Positions 44,248 through 53,560 of a stretch of DNA of 64,000 nucleotides are shown here, piece after piece. Location: NCBI RefSeq assembly GCF_004123835.1, contig NZ_MZMU01000012.1, positions 558,001-622,000 of the forward strand. The letters run 5' to 3'. The translations under genes were made by a program, and so were the position numbers. Every line of letters starts with the position of its first letter. Position 1 is the stretch's first letter. Under the pieces are notes generated by a model. That model made no database searches. It was not told the origin of the DNA and saw only the letters and a program-made list of their open reading frames with translations. The stretch comes from Rhizobium leguminosarum. GTDB lineage: Bacteria; Pseudomonadota; Alphaproteobacteria; Rhizobiales; Rhizobiaceae.

Positions 44248-44463
44248 TTACCAGTTGCCGGGGTCAGCGGTGTGATCGATACTGGCGAATTCGTCGGCCT
44301 TTTCCCGGTCCAGCTTCACCTCCGTGGCCACCTTCGTCTCGTCGGTGACGGAGTAGCGGTCAGGGATCGGTCCGGTTGATAGTTCCTGGTACATGAGCAA
44401 GGCGGCCTCCTCGGCGGTATCGGCCTCGATCTCTCGGGTGATTGATACGGTGAACTTGTGCAT
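44248..44463 (-). CDS. Hypothetical 71-aa protein
   Basis: Starts MHKFTVSITREIEADTAEEA at 44463; longer upstream starts are not supported. Acidic, one betaalphabeta-like unit, ending in DHTADPGNW. The beginning resembles small proteins with a beta-strand, alpha-helix pattern that take Ala/Glu-rich helices; no named family. It sits between dapB and a VOC gene. Confidence 0.6.
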   Translation of the reverse strand: MHKFTVSITREIEADTAEEAALLMYQELSTGPIPDRYSVTDETKVATEVKLDREKADEFASIDHTADPGNW

Positions 44464-44684
44464 GGTTTCGGGCCTTCTCGATCGTCGCGCAGGCGTGTGC
44501 GTGGCTTGCGCAGTCTGACACGAGTTTTGTGTCGATGACACTAAAACTGCGGCGCTTAGTATTTGATTCATCCGGCGGCTTCAGGTCTTTGTTTTATGAA
44601 TGTCGTGGTGCCAAGCCGCCGGACAATTTTGGGCGAACTCAGCTGAGAGGATAGATCACGCGCCAGAACCAGGTAACCGTCACG

Positions 44685-45047
44685 ATGCCTGACCTTGATG
44701 CAGGCTGGAACTTCTACTGCGCTCTCGGTCTCAGGCCCATCGTCGACGCTCGTCCCAGGTATGCACGCTTCGTCTGCCCGGACGGCGACAGCACCTTCTC
44801 TCTGCATCAGGGCGAAAGTGGCGGTGGCGGAACCACGGTGTATTTCGAGTGCGAGAACCTGGACGAGGCGGTCGGCAGCCTCAGCGAGGCTGGTCTTCGT
44901 TTCGTCACCGGGCCGGAGGACAAGAGTTGGCTCTGGCGTGAAGCCGAGCTGTTCGACCCCGGCGGCAACCGCATCATCCTTTATTTCGCCGGATCGAACC
45001 GCACCGATCCGCCATGGCGAGTGGATAAGGTGGACCGCCCGAAGTAG
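44685..45047 (+). CDS. VOC family protein, start codon apparently lost
   Basis: 120 residues from ATG 44685. The VOC fold is complete (PDLDAGWNFYCALGLRPI; WREAELFDPGGNRIILYF), with a second half ending in GNRIILYF. However, the first beta-strand of the family would be coded at 44655-44684 (ITRQNQVTVT), where there is no ATG: a TAG at 44652 lies just before ATC 44655, with AGAGGA directly upstream. Either an ATC start is used or the ATG was lost and the protein starts short at 44685. Confidence 0.75.
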   Translation: MPDLDAGWNFYCALGLRPIVDARPRYARFVCPDGDSTFSLHQGESGGGGTTVYFECENLDEAVGSLSEAGLRFVTGPEDKSWLWREAELFDPGGNRIILYFAGSNRTDPPWRVDKVDRPK

Positions 45048-45267
45048 GCCTCGGCTCCGGCCGATTCCGGCCATTCCCCGAATTGACGAATCGCGGTCGC
45101 CTCGGCATCTTTGTGTCGGCGTGGCCTAACGCCGAACCTCCCAGGACCTTCCCCAGCAGGGTCTTCAACCGGAGGCAAAGGGACTTTCGTCTCGGGTCGT
45201 GATCCTTGGTCCTGATGTTTCGGGCCTGTTGCTGGGGAACGCCGTCCGGAACGTGAGAGGCCCTGAT

Positions 45268-46272
45268 ATGACTGAGAATGGAAATTTCAAACGGCGGGTG
45301 CGTGCGCGCGCCGCCAAGACGGGTGAATCCTACACCGCCGCCCGTATGCATGTTCTTCCCAGATCGACGAACGATGCACTGCCTGAGGCAAGACGCTTGC
45401 GTCTCGCCGTGGCCCAGACCACGCATGCAGACGATCCCCGCGATACAGATAAGCTTCGCCGGAGCGGCGAAGAGATGCGCCTGCTGATGCGGCAGGCGCG
45501 AGAGGCGGGCGCGCGGCTCGTCCACTTTCCCGAAGGGACGACATCATCGCCGAACAAGCGCATCATGTCGGAAATCGGGCCGAGAGAGATCGGGCCGTCC
45601 GATTGGCGGCGGTTCGAATGGGCCGTGTTGCGTGAGGAGTTGGATGCAACGCGCAAGCTGGCGCGCGAACTCGGCCTCTGGACTGTCATCGGCTCGGTGC
45701 ATCCGCTGACGGTGCCGCACCGACCGCACAACAGCCTCTATGTCGTCTCCGACCGCGGCGACCTGGTGACGCGTTACGACGAGCGGCTGCTGTCCAACAC
45801 CAAGATCTCCTTCATGTACACGCCGGGTTCGATCCCCGTGACCTTCGAGGTCGACGGCATCCGTTTCGGCTGTGCGCTCGGCATGGAGTGCAACTTTCCT
45901 GAAATTTTCACCGAATACGAGCGGCTCGATGTCCACTGCGTGCTGTTTTCGTCCACTGGGGGGACGCCGGCCAATGATACCTCCTTCGCCGCCGAGGTGC
46001 AGGGGTATGCGGCGAGCAACAGGTACTGGGTGAGTTTCTCCATACTGGCACATCCCGGTTTAGCCGATCCGGTGTCTTCCGGGATCGTCGCGCCTGGTGG
46101 CCGGTGGGCAGCGCAATGCCCTGCGGATGGAACGGCCGCGATATCGCTCGCCGATATCGACGACAATCACGGCGATATTGCCCGGCCGTGGCGGCGCAAA
46201 GCGCTGGGCGGCCTCTACGAGCCGCATCGCGTGGCCGGCGATCCGCGCAGTGACCGGCGGGATATGTTTTAA
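45268..46272 (+). CDS. Carbon-nitrogen hydrolase (nitrilase) fold protein
   Basis: 334 residues from ATG 45268, with GAGAGG 7 nt upstream. A basic N-terminal tail (FKRRVRARAAKTGESYTAAR) precedes the nitrilase fold from about 45. The catalytic Glu is in VHFPEGTTS near 89, and a Lys in LLSNTKISF near 174. Where nitrilases have the nucleophile in G-x-x-x-C-Y-E-x-x-FPE, the sequence reads GCALGMECNFPE: Gly at the Cys position, with Cys residues three before and three after. Activity is therefore doubtful or altered. Confidence 0.75.
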   Translation: MTENGNFKRRVRARAAKTGESYTAARMHVLPRSTNDALPEARRLRLAVAQTTHADDPRDTDKLRRSGEEMRLLMRQAREAGARLVHFPEGTTSSPNKRIMSEIGPREIGPSDWRRFEWAVLREELDATRKLARELGLWTVIGSVHPLTVPHRPHNSLYVVSDRGDLVTRYDERLLSNTKISFMYTPGSIPVTFEVDGIRFGCALGMECNFPEIFTEYERLDVHCVLFSSTGGTPANDTSFAAEVQGYAASNRYWVSFSILAHPGLADPVSSGIVAPGGRWAAQCPADGTAAISLADIDDNHGDIARPWRRKALGGLYEPHRVAGDPRSDRRDMF

Positions 46273-46506
46273 AGCCGTATCGAACATCGTCCATGCAACG
46301 CGCTTGCCCAGTGATTTTGCTGTGGCTTAGCCGCGTTAAGTTTTATCACCGGGGGCTCGACTCCACCGGTGATGCAGCACCAAAAGAGCCTCACTCTGAG
46401 GGGCCTGAGAGTCGATGTTCGCAAGTCGAGGCGTCAACCTCTGGCATTTGAGCCGCGCTATAAGTCAGCATTGGCGGCCGGGCCGGCACTCAGGGATGAA
46501 CCCTTC

Positions 46507-47120
46507 CTAAGCGACGACGTCGGATATCATATCAGCCGAACCGCTTACCAGACTGAACTCACCGTCGCAAAGACAATAAAACCCGTCTTGGGGAACGGGC
46601 AATTCCAACATTTCCTGCTGTGAAAGGCCGGCATATACACCACGCACCAATCTGCCAAACAGCCCGTGAGAAATCGCAACTGTCGGTCCATGTATGCCTA
46701 CGATCCAGTCCTTTGCTCGCGCACAGGCGGCATCGAAGCTCTCCCCGTCTGGAGATTTGAAATACCAATCAAAAGCGTTGGACCCGTCCAGCATTCCTGG
46801 AAACTCGTTGTCGATCTCGAACTTGGTCATGCCGTCCCAAGAACCAACGGTCACCTCCATTAGCCGCGATTCCGGACGGGCCGCCAGTGGCAACACCCGT
46901 TCGATGCGAGCCGCGGTCTCCTGCGTTCTGCCGAGAGGGCTGACAAGGAATTGGAACGATTGTTCGCTTCCTGCAATTTCCTTTTTCAGAAGCTTCGCCA
47001 TCTGTTCGGCCTGTTCGATACCGCGCTCTGTAAGCGGTGAATCTTTTTGGCCCTGGAACCGACCTAGGTGTTCCAAATGGTCTCGCCGTGGCGAAGCAGG
47101 TAAATCAGTGGCGTTGTCCT
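46507..47120 (-). pseudogene. Histidine phosphatase family gene, frameshifted
   Basis: The intact part from 47076 down (LGRFQGQKDSPLTERGIEQA ... SWDG ... ISHGLFGRLVRG) is a phosphoglycerate mutase-like domain with the second catalytic His in AISHGLFG. The RHGE motif with the phospho-His is found upstream but in another frame (LIYLLRHGETIWNT), followed by TAG. Adding one C in ACC at about 47065-47067 restores NTLGRF. The codon before TTPLIYLL is AGG (47118-47120) where ATG is expected. Both faults suggest a real pseudogene. Confidence 0.75.
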
Positions 47121-47275
47121 AAATGAATTGATGAAACAATTAGCTGAGCTACCGCCCGAGGTGCGGTTGTAGCAGCTAGGTCATGCGACAGTTCAATGAT
47201 GACCGCAATTGGAGCGATATAGGCGAACCCGATCTTTTTCTACTGGCTCAAAGCTAGCAAGGAACTCACTGGACC

Positions 47276-47851
47276 TCAATCGACTGAAGCCTCGGGCTCG
47301 ACACGCAGCCACGGCCAGCGTTGCTGATATTGCTTGCATTTCCGGGCGAACAATTCGGGCTGAGCGTTGAGCGGGTTCATCCTGAGGATGCCGTGCCACA
47401 TGTCGTCGAGGTGATCGGGTGCGTAGAGGCTGCCGTCATGAACTCTCACTCCCAGCCGAGTACAGGAGATAAGATAACGATCAACGCCGTCTTCAGTGCA
47501 TTTGAAGGCAGGGAAGTCTTTGCCAAACTTCTCGCCATACCAGAGGTGGACGCGAGCCTGGTTCTTTATGTCAACTTTGTCTGCGAGGTCACCCAGCAAA
47601 GCCTTGCCACGACGGATCACTTTGTCCTCGGCTTCCCATGAGAGATCGTGGTCGTCAAAATAAAAAATGTCATAATCTTTGATGCCGTGCTCTGGATCAT
47701 TTCCGGTCTTCAAGTTCCATACCGTCTGAAAGAGGCAGCCAGCCGTCAGCATACATTGCGGCAGGCCCAGAGCCGGCAATTTCTCCAGGAGCAGATGGTT
47801 GACCGGATTAAGCCGAATGCGGGCAAGAAATTGTTCAGTGGTGATGGTCAC
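47276..47851 (-). CDS. Nucleotidyltransferase family protein (DUF925-like)
   Basis: 191 residues from GTG 47851, with AAGGGA upstream. Residues about 30-90 show LPQCMLTAGCLFQTVWN and GIKDYDIFYFDDHDLSWEAE: the D-x-D after GIKDYD is the metal-binding pair expected of the nucleotidyltransferase fold. C-terminal part ends YQQRWPWL. The family (NTP_transf_6) is of unknown substrate. It stands between a broken phosphatase gene and a VOC gene on the other strand. Confidence 0.85.
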   Translation of the reverse strand: MTITTEQFLARIRLNPVNHLLLEKLPALGLPQCMLTAGCLFQTVWNLKTGNDPEHGIKDYDIFYFDDHDLSWEAEDKVIRRGKALLGDLADKVDIKNQARVHLWYGEKFGKDFPAFKCTEDGVDRYLISCTRLGVRVHDGSLYAPDHLDDMWHGILRMNPLNAQPELFARKCKQYQQRWPWLRVEPEASVD

Positions 47852-47991
47852 GCTTATCCCTTCCTCTCTGCGACTATAGTCGATTCTCTTTTCGCAATCG
47901 TTCGCGTGAAATCGCTTCCCTGGCCTGGAGAAAGACGGTTTGCCTCTTATTTCAGTGGGCAATGCGAAACGAAGAGCGAGAGGACTGCGCA

Positions 47992-48465
47992 ATGGCAAAG
48001 AACACGATCTGCGTATGGTACGACAAAGACGCTGAGGCGGCTGCCCGCTTCTATGCCGAGACTTTTCCCGACAGCGCCGTGGGTGCCGTTATTCGGGCAC
48101 CGGGAGATTATCCTGACGGCAAGCAGGGAGACGTCCTGGTCGTGGAATTCACCGTGGCGGGTATTCCCTGCATCGGCCTGAACGGCGGTCCTGTGTTCAA
48201 ACACAACGAAGCCTTCTCCTTTCAGATCGCAACCGACGATCAGCAAGAAACCGATCGTTACTGGAACGCCATCGTCGGCAATGGCGGCCAGGAAAGTGAG
48301 TGCGGCTGGTGCAAGGACAAGTGGGGTGTGTCCTGGCAGATTACGCCGCGCATCCTCTCCGAAGCGCTGGCGGCAGGTGGTGGCCAGGCAAAGCGTGCTT
48401 TTGACGCAATGATGACCATGAGGAAGATCGACGTCGCGGTGATCGAGGCCGCCCGGCGCGGCTGA
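47992..48465 (+). CDS. PhnB-like VOC protein (3-demethylubiquinone methyltransferase-like domain)
   Basis: 157 residues from ATG 47992, with GAGAGGA upstream; an ATG at 47962 is less likely. The PhnB-like fold is marked by CVWYDKDAEAAARFYAETFP, GLNGGPVFKHNEAFSFQI and the CKDKWGVSWQITPRIL block. The C-terminal AKRAFDAMMTMRKIDVAVIE is the usual end of this family. No enzymatic activity is established for such proteins. Confidence 0.88.
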   Translation: MAKNTICVWYDKDAEAAARFYAETFPDSAVGAVIRAPGDYPDGKQGDVLVVEFTVAGIPCIGLNGGPVFKHNEAFSFQIATDDQQETDRYWNAIVGNGGQESECGWCKDKWGVSWQITPRILSEALAAGGGQAKRAFDAMMTMRKIDVAVIEAARRG

Positions 48466-48545
48466 GGCAGCTTCGCGCAGAACGATCTTTTACCAGGAGC
48501 TCGTATCCGGTGCGATCCGGCCCGGTGGCGTCTTCGCGGGTCGGC

Positions 48546-48947
48546 TCAGAACCAGAGATCGCGTACGCAGCGCCCCTTGGACGGAAGGTCTTCAAACGTA
48601 TCCAGGCCATCGAAATGATCGATAGCCAGATCCTGAACGATATCCGGCGGCGCAAGCCGGATATTGACAGCCATGCGCCTGCGGCCATCGTTTCGAAGCC
48701 GCAAGCCGCGCCAACTCAAGACACAGGCGCAGGAAGGGCAGAACAATATTTCGAGAGACGGCTCGTCCCTGTCGGCGCGGGTGTAGGAGGCGGTTTCACC
48801 GGTGAGAGCGATGCGCTCTCCTTCGTAGTCATAGGCCCACAGCGTGCCGTAGCGTCGGCAGAGCGTGCAGTTGCAGGCGGTAATCGAGCCCGGATCACCT
48901 TCGAGTTTCCAGCTTGCCTTGCCGCAATGACATGAGCCCGTCAGCAT
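48546..48947 (-). CDS. GFA family zinc-binding protein
   Basis: 133 residues. Zinc ligands of the GFA/Mss4-like fold are present: CHCG at 6-9, CNCTLC near 25-30 and CPSCAC near 70-75. The family includes glutathione-dependent formaldehyde-activating enzyme and centromere V-like proteins; true Gfa activity is uncertain. It is convergent with the PhnB-like gene. Confidence 0.9.
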   Translation of the reverse strand: MLTGSCHCGKASWKLEGDPGSITACNCTLCRRYGTLWAYDYEGERIALTGETASYTRADRDEPSLEILFCPSCACVLSWRGLRLRNDGRRRMAVNIRLAPPDIVQDLAIDHFDGLDTFEDLPSKGRCVRDLWF

Positions 48948-49053
48948 GAGCGTCGGTTCGATCCTGCTCTCTCTTCAAGGACGGCATCCTGCCTCAATCG
49001 CGCGATGACCGCAATTGGGCGATCCAGGTGCCAGGTCTTATGCTATCGGCGGC

Positions 49054-50058
49054 TCAAGTGCCCGCCTTTATGGGAGCCGGACGACTTCCGCTGTCAGCGC
49101 GGCTTTTATCTATCGCGTTGTCGATGGATGCCTGCAGGAGCCTTACGAGCCAGGCCACGCCTTCGTCACGCATTGCCGCCTTCGGTGCGGTCGCGTTGAT
49201 GGCGAAGCGTCCGAGTGGCAGGGGAGGATTGACGCTGATGACGCCGAACCGCGCGGCATGCATCTCGACGAAGCGGCGTGGCAAGGCCGAGATAAAGTCG
49301 GTTTCCGCAAGCACGGCGAGTGCGAACATGAAGTTCGGGACCGTCAGCGCAACTTGCCTGGAGCATCCATGGCTGGCCAACACATTGTCGACAAAGCCAT
49401 GTGTATCGCCCAGATGCGAGACCACAAGGTGCTGCATGGCGCAGTAGGTGGCCAGTGTCTGATCTCTCAGAAAACGGTGGCCCTGACGCGCAGCGATGAC
49501 AAAATCCTCCTCGTAGAGCAGCAGGCTTGCAAAGCGGACCGGAAACTCGGCCTGAGGAATGATGGCGATGTCTATGTCGCGGGCTTCCAACGCGGCCAAC
49601 GCATCGCGCCAAGCCAGATCAGGCGATGGCTCGCCCTGTCTAGGCAGCAATTGCCGGACGCTGATTGCGATGCCGGGAGCAGACTTGGCCAATAGATCGA
49701 GCAATGGCGGCAAAAACACAGATGAAACGCCATCGGGCGCCCCGATCGTAAATCGTCGCTGAGAGCGGGCTGGGTCGAATGGCTCCGCTGTCGCCACCAC
49801 GCTGCGAACACGTGCCAATATATCGGCGATGGGTGCGGCAAGTTGCTCGGCCCGGTCTGTCGGAACGACACCCTTCGGTGTTTTGAGAAACAGCGGGTCG
49901 CCCAGCAGCATGCGCAGCCGACCAAGGCCGTGACTGATGGCCGAAGGCGAGAGGTTCAACCGCTGCCCCGAACGCCCGACATGGCGTTCCTCAATGACAG
50001 TCTCGAACAGCACGAGCAGGTTGAGATCGATTCTGGATAGATCAATTTGGTTCAGCAT
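49054..50058 (-). CDS. LysR-family transcriptional regulator
   Basis: 334 residues. The N-terminal winged helix-turn-helix (about 10-65; RHVGRSGQRLNLSPSAISHG) is followed by a periplasmic-binding-like effector domain (about 95-300, RFTIGAPDGVSSVFLPPLLD). It resembles the NodD/PA2877-type subgroup by its first helix (LSRIDLNLLVLFETVIEE). It is divergent from the NTF2-like gene, separated by 89 bp (32 bp to a possible upstream start), so it probably regulates it. Confidence 0.92.
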   Translation of the reverse strand: MLNQIDLSRIDLNLLVLFETVIEERHVGRSGQRLNLSPSAISHGLGRLRMLLGDPLFLKTPKGVVPTDRAEQLAAPIADILARVRSVVATAEPFDPARSQRRFTIGAPDGVSSVFLPPLLDLLAKSAPGIAISVRQLLPRQGEPSPDLAWRDALAALEARDIDIAIIPQAEFPVRFASLLLYEEDFVIAARQGHRFLRDQTLATYCAMQHLVVSHLGDTHGFVDNVLASHGCSRQVALTVPNFMFALAVLAETDFISALPRRFVEMHAARFGVISVNPPLPLGRFAINATAPKAAMRDEGVAWLVRLLQASIDNAIDKSRADSGSRPAPIKAGT

Positions 50059-50147
50059 ATCGCTGAAATCGTATCATTGGATTCATCATCATGAAAGTGG
50101 GAAATAACCATCATTCCGGTATTGCCGGCTACCGAAGGGAAGATCCA

Positions 50148-50714
50148 ATGTCCTCTTTCAAAAACAAAACGGCGCGCGGCGACCAACCCGTGCGCGAGGC
50201 CACAACCATATCCCGGCGAGCCGCCCTGACGATGGCGATCGCTGCAACAGGGCGCGTCGCGCATGCCGCCCCGGGATCCGATGCGGCATTGCCAAGCCTC
50301 ATCAGCCGCACAGAACAACAGGCAGCGGCTTTCATGGCCGGCGACATGACGAGGTGGGCACGCCTCATCCGGCTCGACGAGGACTTCACCCTGATGCAGC
50401 CATTCGGCGGCTCGGCCAGCCATGGCTTCGACGACAGTCCCGAGCATCTGGCCGAACTCGCCCGGTACTTTCGCAACGGCGGCGGAACCCTGGAGGTGGA
50501 AAAGTCCTATGTCAGCGGCGATCTGATCGTACTGGTGATGATCGAGCGACAGCATGGTGAGGTTGGCGGCCTGCCGGACCAGAACTGGTCGCTGCGCGTC
50601 ACGCAGGTCTATCGCCGGCGTGGATCGGACTGGCGGCTTGCCCACCGTCATGCCGACCCCCTGGTTGGGAAGATCTCGCTGGAACAGGCCGCAGCCTTGG
50701 CGCGAGGCGAATGA
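50148..50714 (+). CDS. NTF2-like (DUF4440-type) protein, probably Tat exported
   Basis: 188 residues from ATG 50148, with AAGGGAAG upstream; an ATG at 50091 is also in frame. A twin-arginine-like signal SRRAALTMAIAATG lies near 25-38. The mature part is an NTF2-like cone fold (AFMAGDMTRWARLIRLDEDF ... WRLAHRHADPL). The role is unknown; similar proteins act as isomerases, dehydratases or binding proteins. Possible target of the divergent LysR regulator. Confidence 0.8.
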   Translation: MSSFKNKTARGDQPVREATTISRRAALTMAIAATGRVAHAAPGSDAALPSLISRTEQQAAAFMAGDMTRWARLIRLDEDFTLMQPFGGSASHGFDDSPEHLAELARYFRNGGGTLEVEKSYVSGDLIVLVMIERQHGEVGGLPDQNWSLRVTQVYRRRGSDWRLAHRHADPLVGKISLEQAAALARGE

Positions 50715-50884
50715 TGTCCGTCCGGATTTGAAAACGATCGCCTTGCCGTGGGCTCGGCTCTCGCGGCAACGCCCCTTTCATAGATTTTCTGAAATTTATA
50801 ATTGAGATTGCAGTCTGGAGATGGTTTTCTGCGACCTTGCGTAGCTGAGTCCACGCCTCCTCCCGATTTTAATCCGAGTGGCCC

Positions 50885-52765
50885 ATGTCGATTTCAGATG
50901 CGATCTATCGTCCTTTCGAAAGCCTGATCCGGCCGCTCGATATCCCCTACCGGCCACTACCGTCGAAGGGGCCGGTGGCGGTACTCCTGCATTTCATCTC
51001 GATGTTTCGGGGTGTGCTGATTGCGCTGGCATTTTGCTCCATGGTGTTCGAGGCGATCAACCTGACGATCGTCTGGGGACTTTCGGTCATCGTCGATGGT
51101 GTCACACAACACGGCGCTCCCGCCTTCCTGCGCGATGAATGGCTGCTGCTGACCATTCTCGGCTTCCTGATTTTTCCGGTCATGCCGATCATGTCCTTCA
51201 TGCTCAATACGCTGAAATCGCACACGCTCGGCATCGGCATGCCGGCTGCCATTCAGTGGCAGGGCCATAAGGCTGTCGAGCGGCAGGACCTTGCCTTCTT
51301 CCATGATCTCTATGCCGGCCAGGTTTCCTCACGGCTGCAGCAGGTCTCTTCCGCCGTCCAGCAGCAGATCCTCGCGGCCTTCCAGTCCATCCCACGCTTC
51401 CTGATGCAGCTGGTGGGCTCCGTGATCCTGCTGAGTGCGCTCGCGTGGCAGCTTGCCCTGCCTGTCGTCATCTGGATCGTGCTCAATGTCGTATTCACCG
51501 CCAGGATCGTGCCGACCTTCGTCGAGCGCTCGCGCCGCACTGCGAAGCAGCGCAGCCTGGTCGCCGGCGCCATCACCGATCTCTATACCAACATGCAGAT
51601 GATCAAGCAGTTTGCGGCTGAAGATAGCGAGGCAGGCGCGATCCGCCGCATCATAGGAAAGGCTGTGCAGACGCAGCACAGCGAACAGCGCATCTATCGT
51701 TCGTCGGAATTGACGGTCGTGGTTCTCAACACGCTGCTGTGGCTGACCATGCTGGCGACTGGATTTTCCGGGCTCGTCAAAGGCTTTCTCACGATCGGCG
51801 AATTCGTCGGAGCGGTCTACATTCTCAACCGGCTGTCGTCGCAGATCTTCGTCTTCCTGCAGATGGGCCAACAGATCTTCCAGGCAATCGGCACCATCAA
51901 GGATGCCATGCCTGTTATGACGACACCGCCCACCATCACCGATCGGACGGATGCGAAGAACCTCGTGGTCGAGCGTGGTGAAATCCGTTTCGAAAATGTC
52001 GGCTTCGCCTACAAGTCCGGCAAGCCTGTCATCGATGATCTGTCGCTGACGGTCCTGCCTGGTGAAAAGGTCGGCCTCGTCGGCCTCTCCGGAGCCGGCA
52101 AGACCACGCTCGCCAACCTGCTTCTGCGCTTTTATGAGATCAAGGACGGCGCGATCTTCATCGACGGGCAGGATATCCGCGCCGTCACCCAGGCGAGCCT
52201 GCGCCGTGCCATCGGGGTCATCGCGCAGGACGTCGCGCTGCTGCACCGTTCGGTCGGCGACAATATCCGTTACGGCCGGCCGGAGGCGACGAAGGACGAG
52301 ATTGAAGCGGTGGCGAAGATGGCAAGCGCCGATGTCTTCATCGCCGATCTTTCCGACAGCGAAGGCCGCAGGGGCTATGAGGCCTTCGTCGGCGACCGCG
52401 GCATCAAACTGTCCGGCGGCCAGCGCCAGCGCGTGGCCATCGCCCGCGTTCTCCTGAAGGACGCGCCGATCCTGGTGCTAGACGAGGCGACCTCCGCCCT
52501 CGACAGCGAATCCGAAGCCGCCATCCAGGAAAGGCTCAACCTGGTCATGGAAGGAAAGACGGTGATCGCCATCGCCCACCGGCTGTCGACTATCGCCAGG
52601 ATGGACCGGATCGTTGTGCTCGACCACGGGCGCATCGTGGAGGAGGGCAGGCCGGACGAACTGGTCGAACGCGACGGCTTGTTTGCGCGCCTATGGAAAC
52701 GCCAGACCGGCGGCTTCATTCCCGAAGAGATCGACGAACTCTTGCCGACCTCGCCTGCGGCCTGA
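50885..52765 (+). CDS. ABC exporter, fused permease and ATPase
   Basis: 626 residues. The N-terminal transmembrane domain has six helices (about 30-330), the ATPase follows. Walker A GLSGAGKTT near 400, signature LSGGQRQR near 509, Walker B ILVLDEATSALDSE near 530 and IAHRLST. This is the MsbA/half-exporter type that works as a homodimer and exports lipids, peptides or drugs. It stands alone, so its substrate is unknown. Confidence 0.93.
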   Translation: MSISDAIYRPFESLIRPLDIPYRPLPSKGPVAVLLHFISMFRGVLIALAFCSMVFEAINLTIVWGLSVIVDGVTQHGAPAFLRDEWLLLTILGFLIFPVMPIMSFMLNTLKSHTLGIGMPAAIQWQGHKAVERQDLAFFHDLYAGQVSSRLQQVSSAVQQQILAAFQSIPRFLMQLVGSVILLSALAWQLALPVVIWIVLNVVFTARIVPTFVERSRRTAKQRSLVAGAITDLYTNMQMIKQFAAEDSEAGAIRRIIGKAVQTQHSEQRIYRSSELTVVVLNTLLWLTMLATGFSGLVKGFLTIGEFVGAVYILNRLSSQIFVFLQMGQQIFQAIGTIKDAMPVMTTPPTITDRTDAKNLVVERGEIRFENVGFAYKSGKPVIDDLSLTVLPGEKVGLVGLSGAGKTTLANLLLRFYEIKDGAIFIDGQDIRAVTQASLRRAIGVIAQDVALLHRSVGDNIRYGRPEATKDEIEAVAKMASADVFIADLSDSEGRRGYEAFVGDRGIKLSGGQRQRVAIARVLLKDAPILVLDEATSALDSESEAAIQERLNLVMEGKTVIAIAHRLSTIARMDRIVVLDHGRIVEEGRPDELVERDGLFARLWKRQTGGFIPEEIDELLPTSPAA

Positions 52766-52906
52766 GCGGCGGGTCCTCACGTAAACCGGGATAACATCAG
52801 CGGACTAGGAGCAGGCGAACGGGACCTTCTCCATCGCCGCACCCCCTTGACGATGGCGGCGGCTGTCCTGCCTATTGCGCGCAAGGGAACCGGGAGCAGG
52901 GTGGTC

Positions 52907-53503
52907 ATGATCAATCCGTCGAGCAGGTCGGGCAGGCGCGACCCCGATGTCACCATCCGTCGCATTCTGAAGGTCAACCATGCGGGCGAGTTCGGCGCTA
53001 TCAGGATCTATGGCGCTCAGATCCTGGTGGCTCGGCGGCTGTTTCCCGACATCGTGCCGGCGCTTGAAGAGATGCGTCGGGACGAGATCGACCATTGCCG
53101 CCTGTTTCGCGAGGCGATGCCTGCAAGGAGCGCCAAGCCCTGTCGTGTCATGGCATTCTGGAGCCTCGGCGGTTCTGTGCTCGGCTTCCTGACGGCGCTT
53201 GCCGGGCGCAACATGATCTGGATTTGCACCGAGGCAGTCGAAAGCACGGTCCATCGCCATCTCGAAGACCAGTTGGTTTTCCTTGCAAAGCGCGATCCCG
53301 AGCTTCACGCCCTCATCGCGTCGATCCAGGAACAGGAACTGGCGCATCTCAGGACGGCCGAAAGCAGCCAGAAAGGGCGGGGCCTCAGCCACGCCCTGCT
53401 CCTGCCCGTCGTCGGCGCCCTTACCGACCTGATGATCTGGCTCTCGACCTGGGGCGACTCGAGCTGGATGCGCGCCGAAATGGCGCGTGCGGGGAGGGGC
53501 TAG
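52907..53503 (+). CDS. COQ7-type demethoxyubiquinone hydroxylase
   Basis: 198 residues from ATG 52907 (AGGG upstream); earlier starts at 52847 and 52853 are less supported. Di-iron ligands appear in two E-x-x-H pairs: NHAGEFGAIRIYGAQ with EEMRRDEIDH, and TEAVESTVHRHLEDQL with IQEQELAHL. The family hydroxylates demethoxyubiquinone in ubiquinone synthesis, membrane-associated. It is 142 bp downstream of the ABC exporter gene and has no ubi neighbours. Confidence 0.9.
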   Translation: MINPSSRSGRRDPDVTIRRILKVNHAGEFGAIRIYGAQILVARRLFPDIVPALEEMRRDEIDHCRLFREAMPARSAKPCRVMAFWSLGGSVLGFLTALAGRNMIWICTEAVESTVHRHLEDQLVFLAKRDPELHALIASIQEQELAHLRTAESSQKGRGLSHALLLPVVGALTDLMIWLSTWGDSSWMRAEMARAGRG

Positions 53504-53560
53504 TCTTGCCGCGCAAACGGTAACTTGCTGCTGTCGGGCCTTTGGCCAAATGCGAGTGCG

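Noticed and set aside
49054..50058. Identification of the LysR protein as NodD
   Set aside because: Its first helix resembles the NodD-type subgroup, but no nod genes or nod boxes are near, and the divergent gene is an NTF2-like protein.
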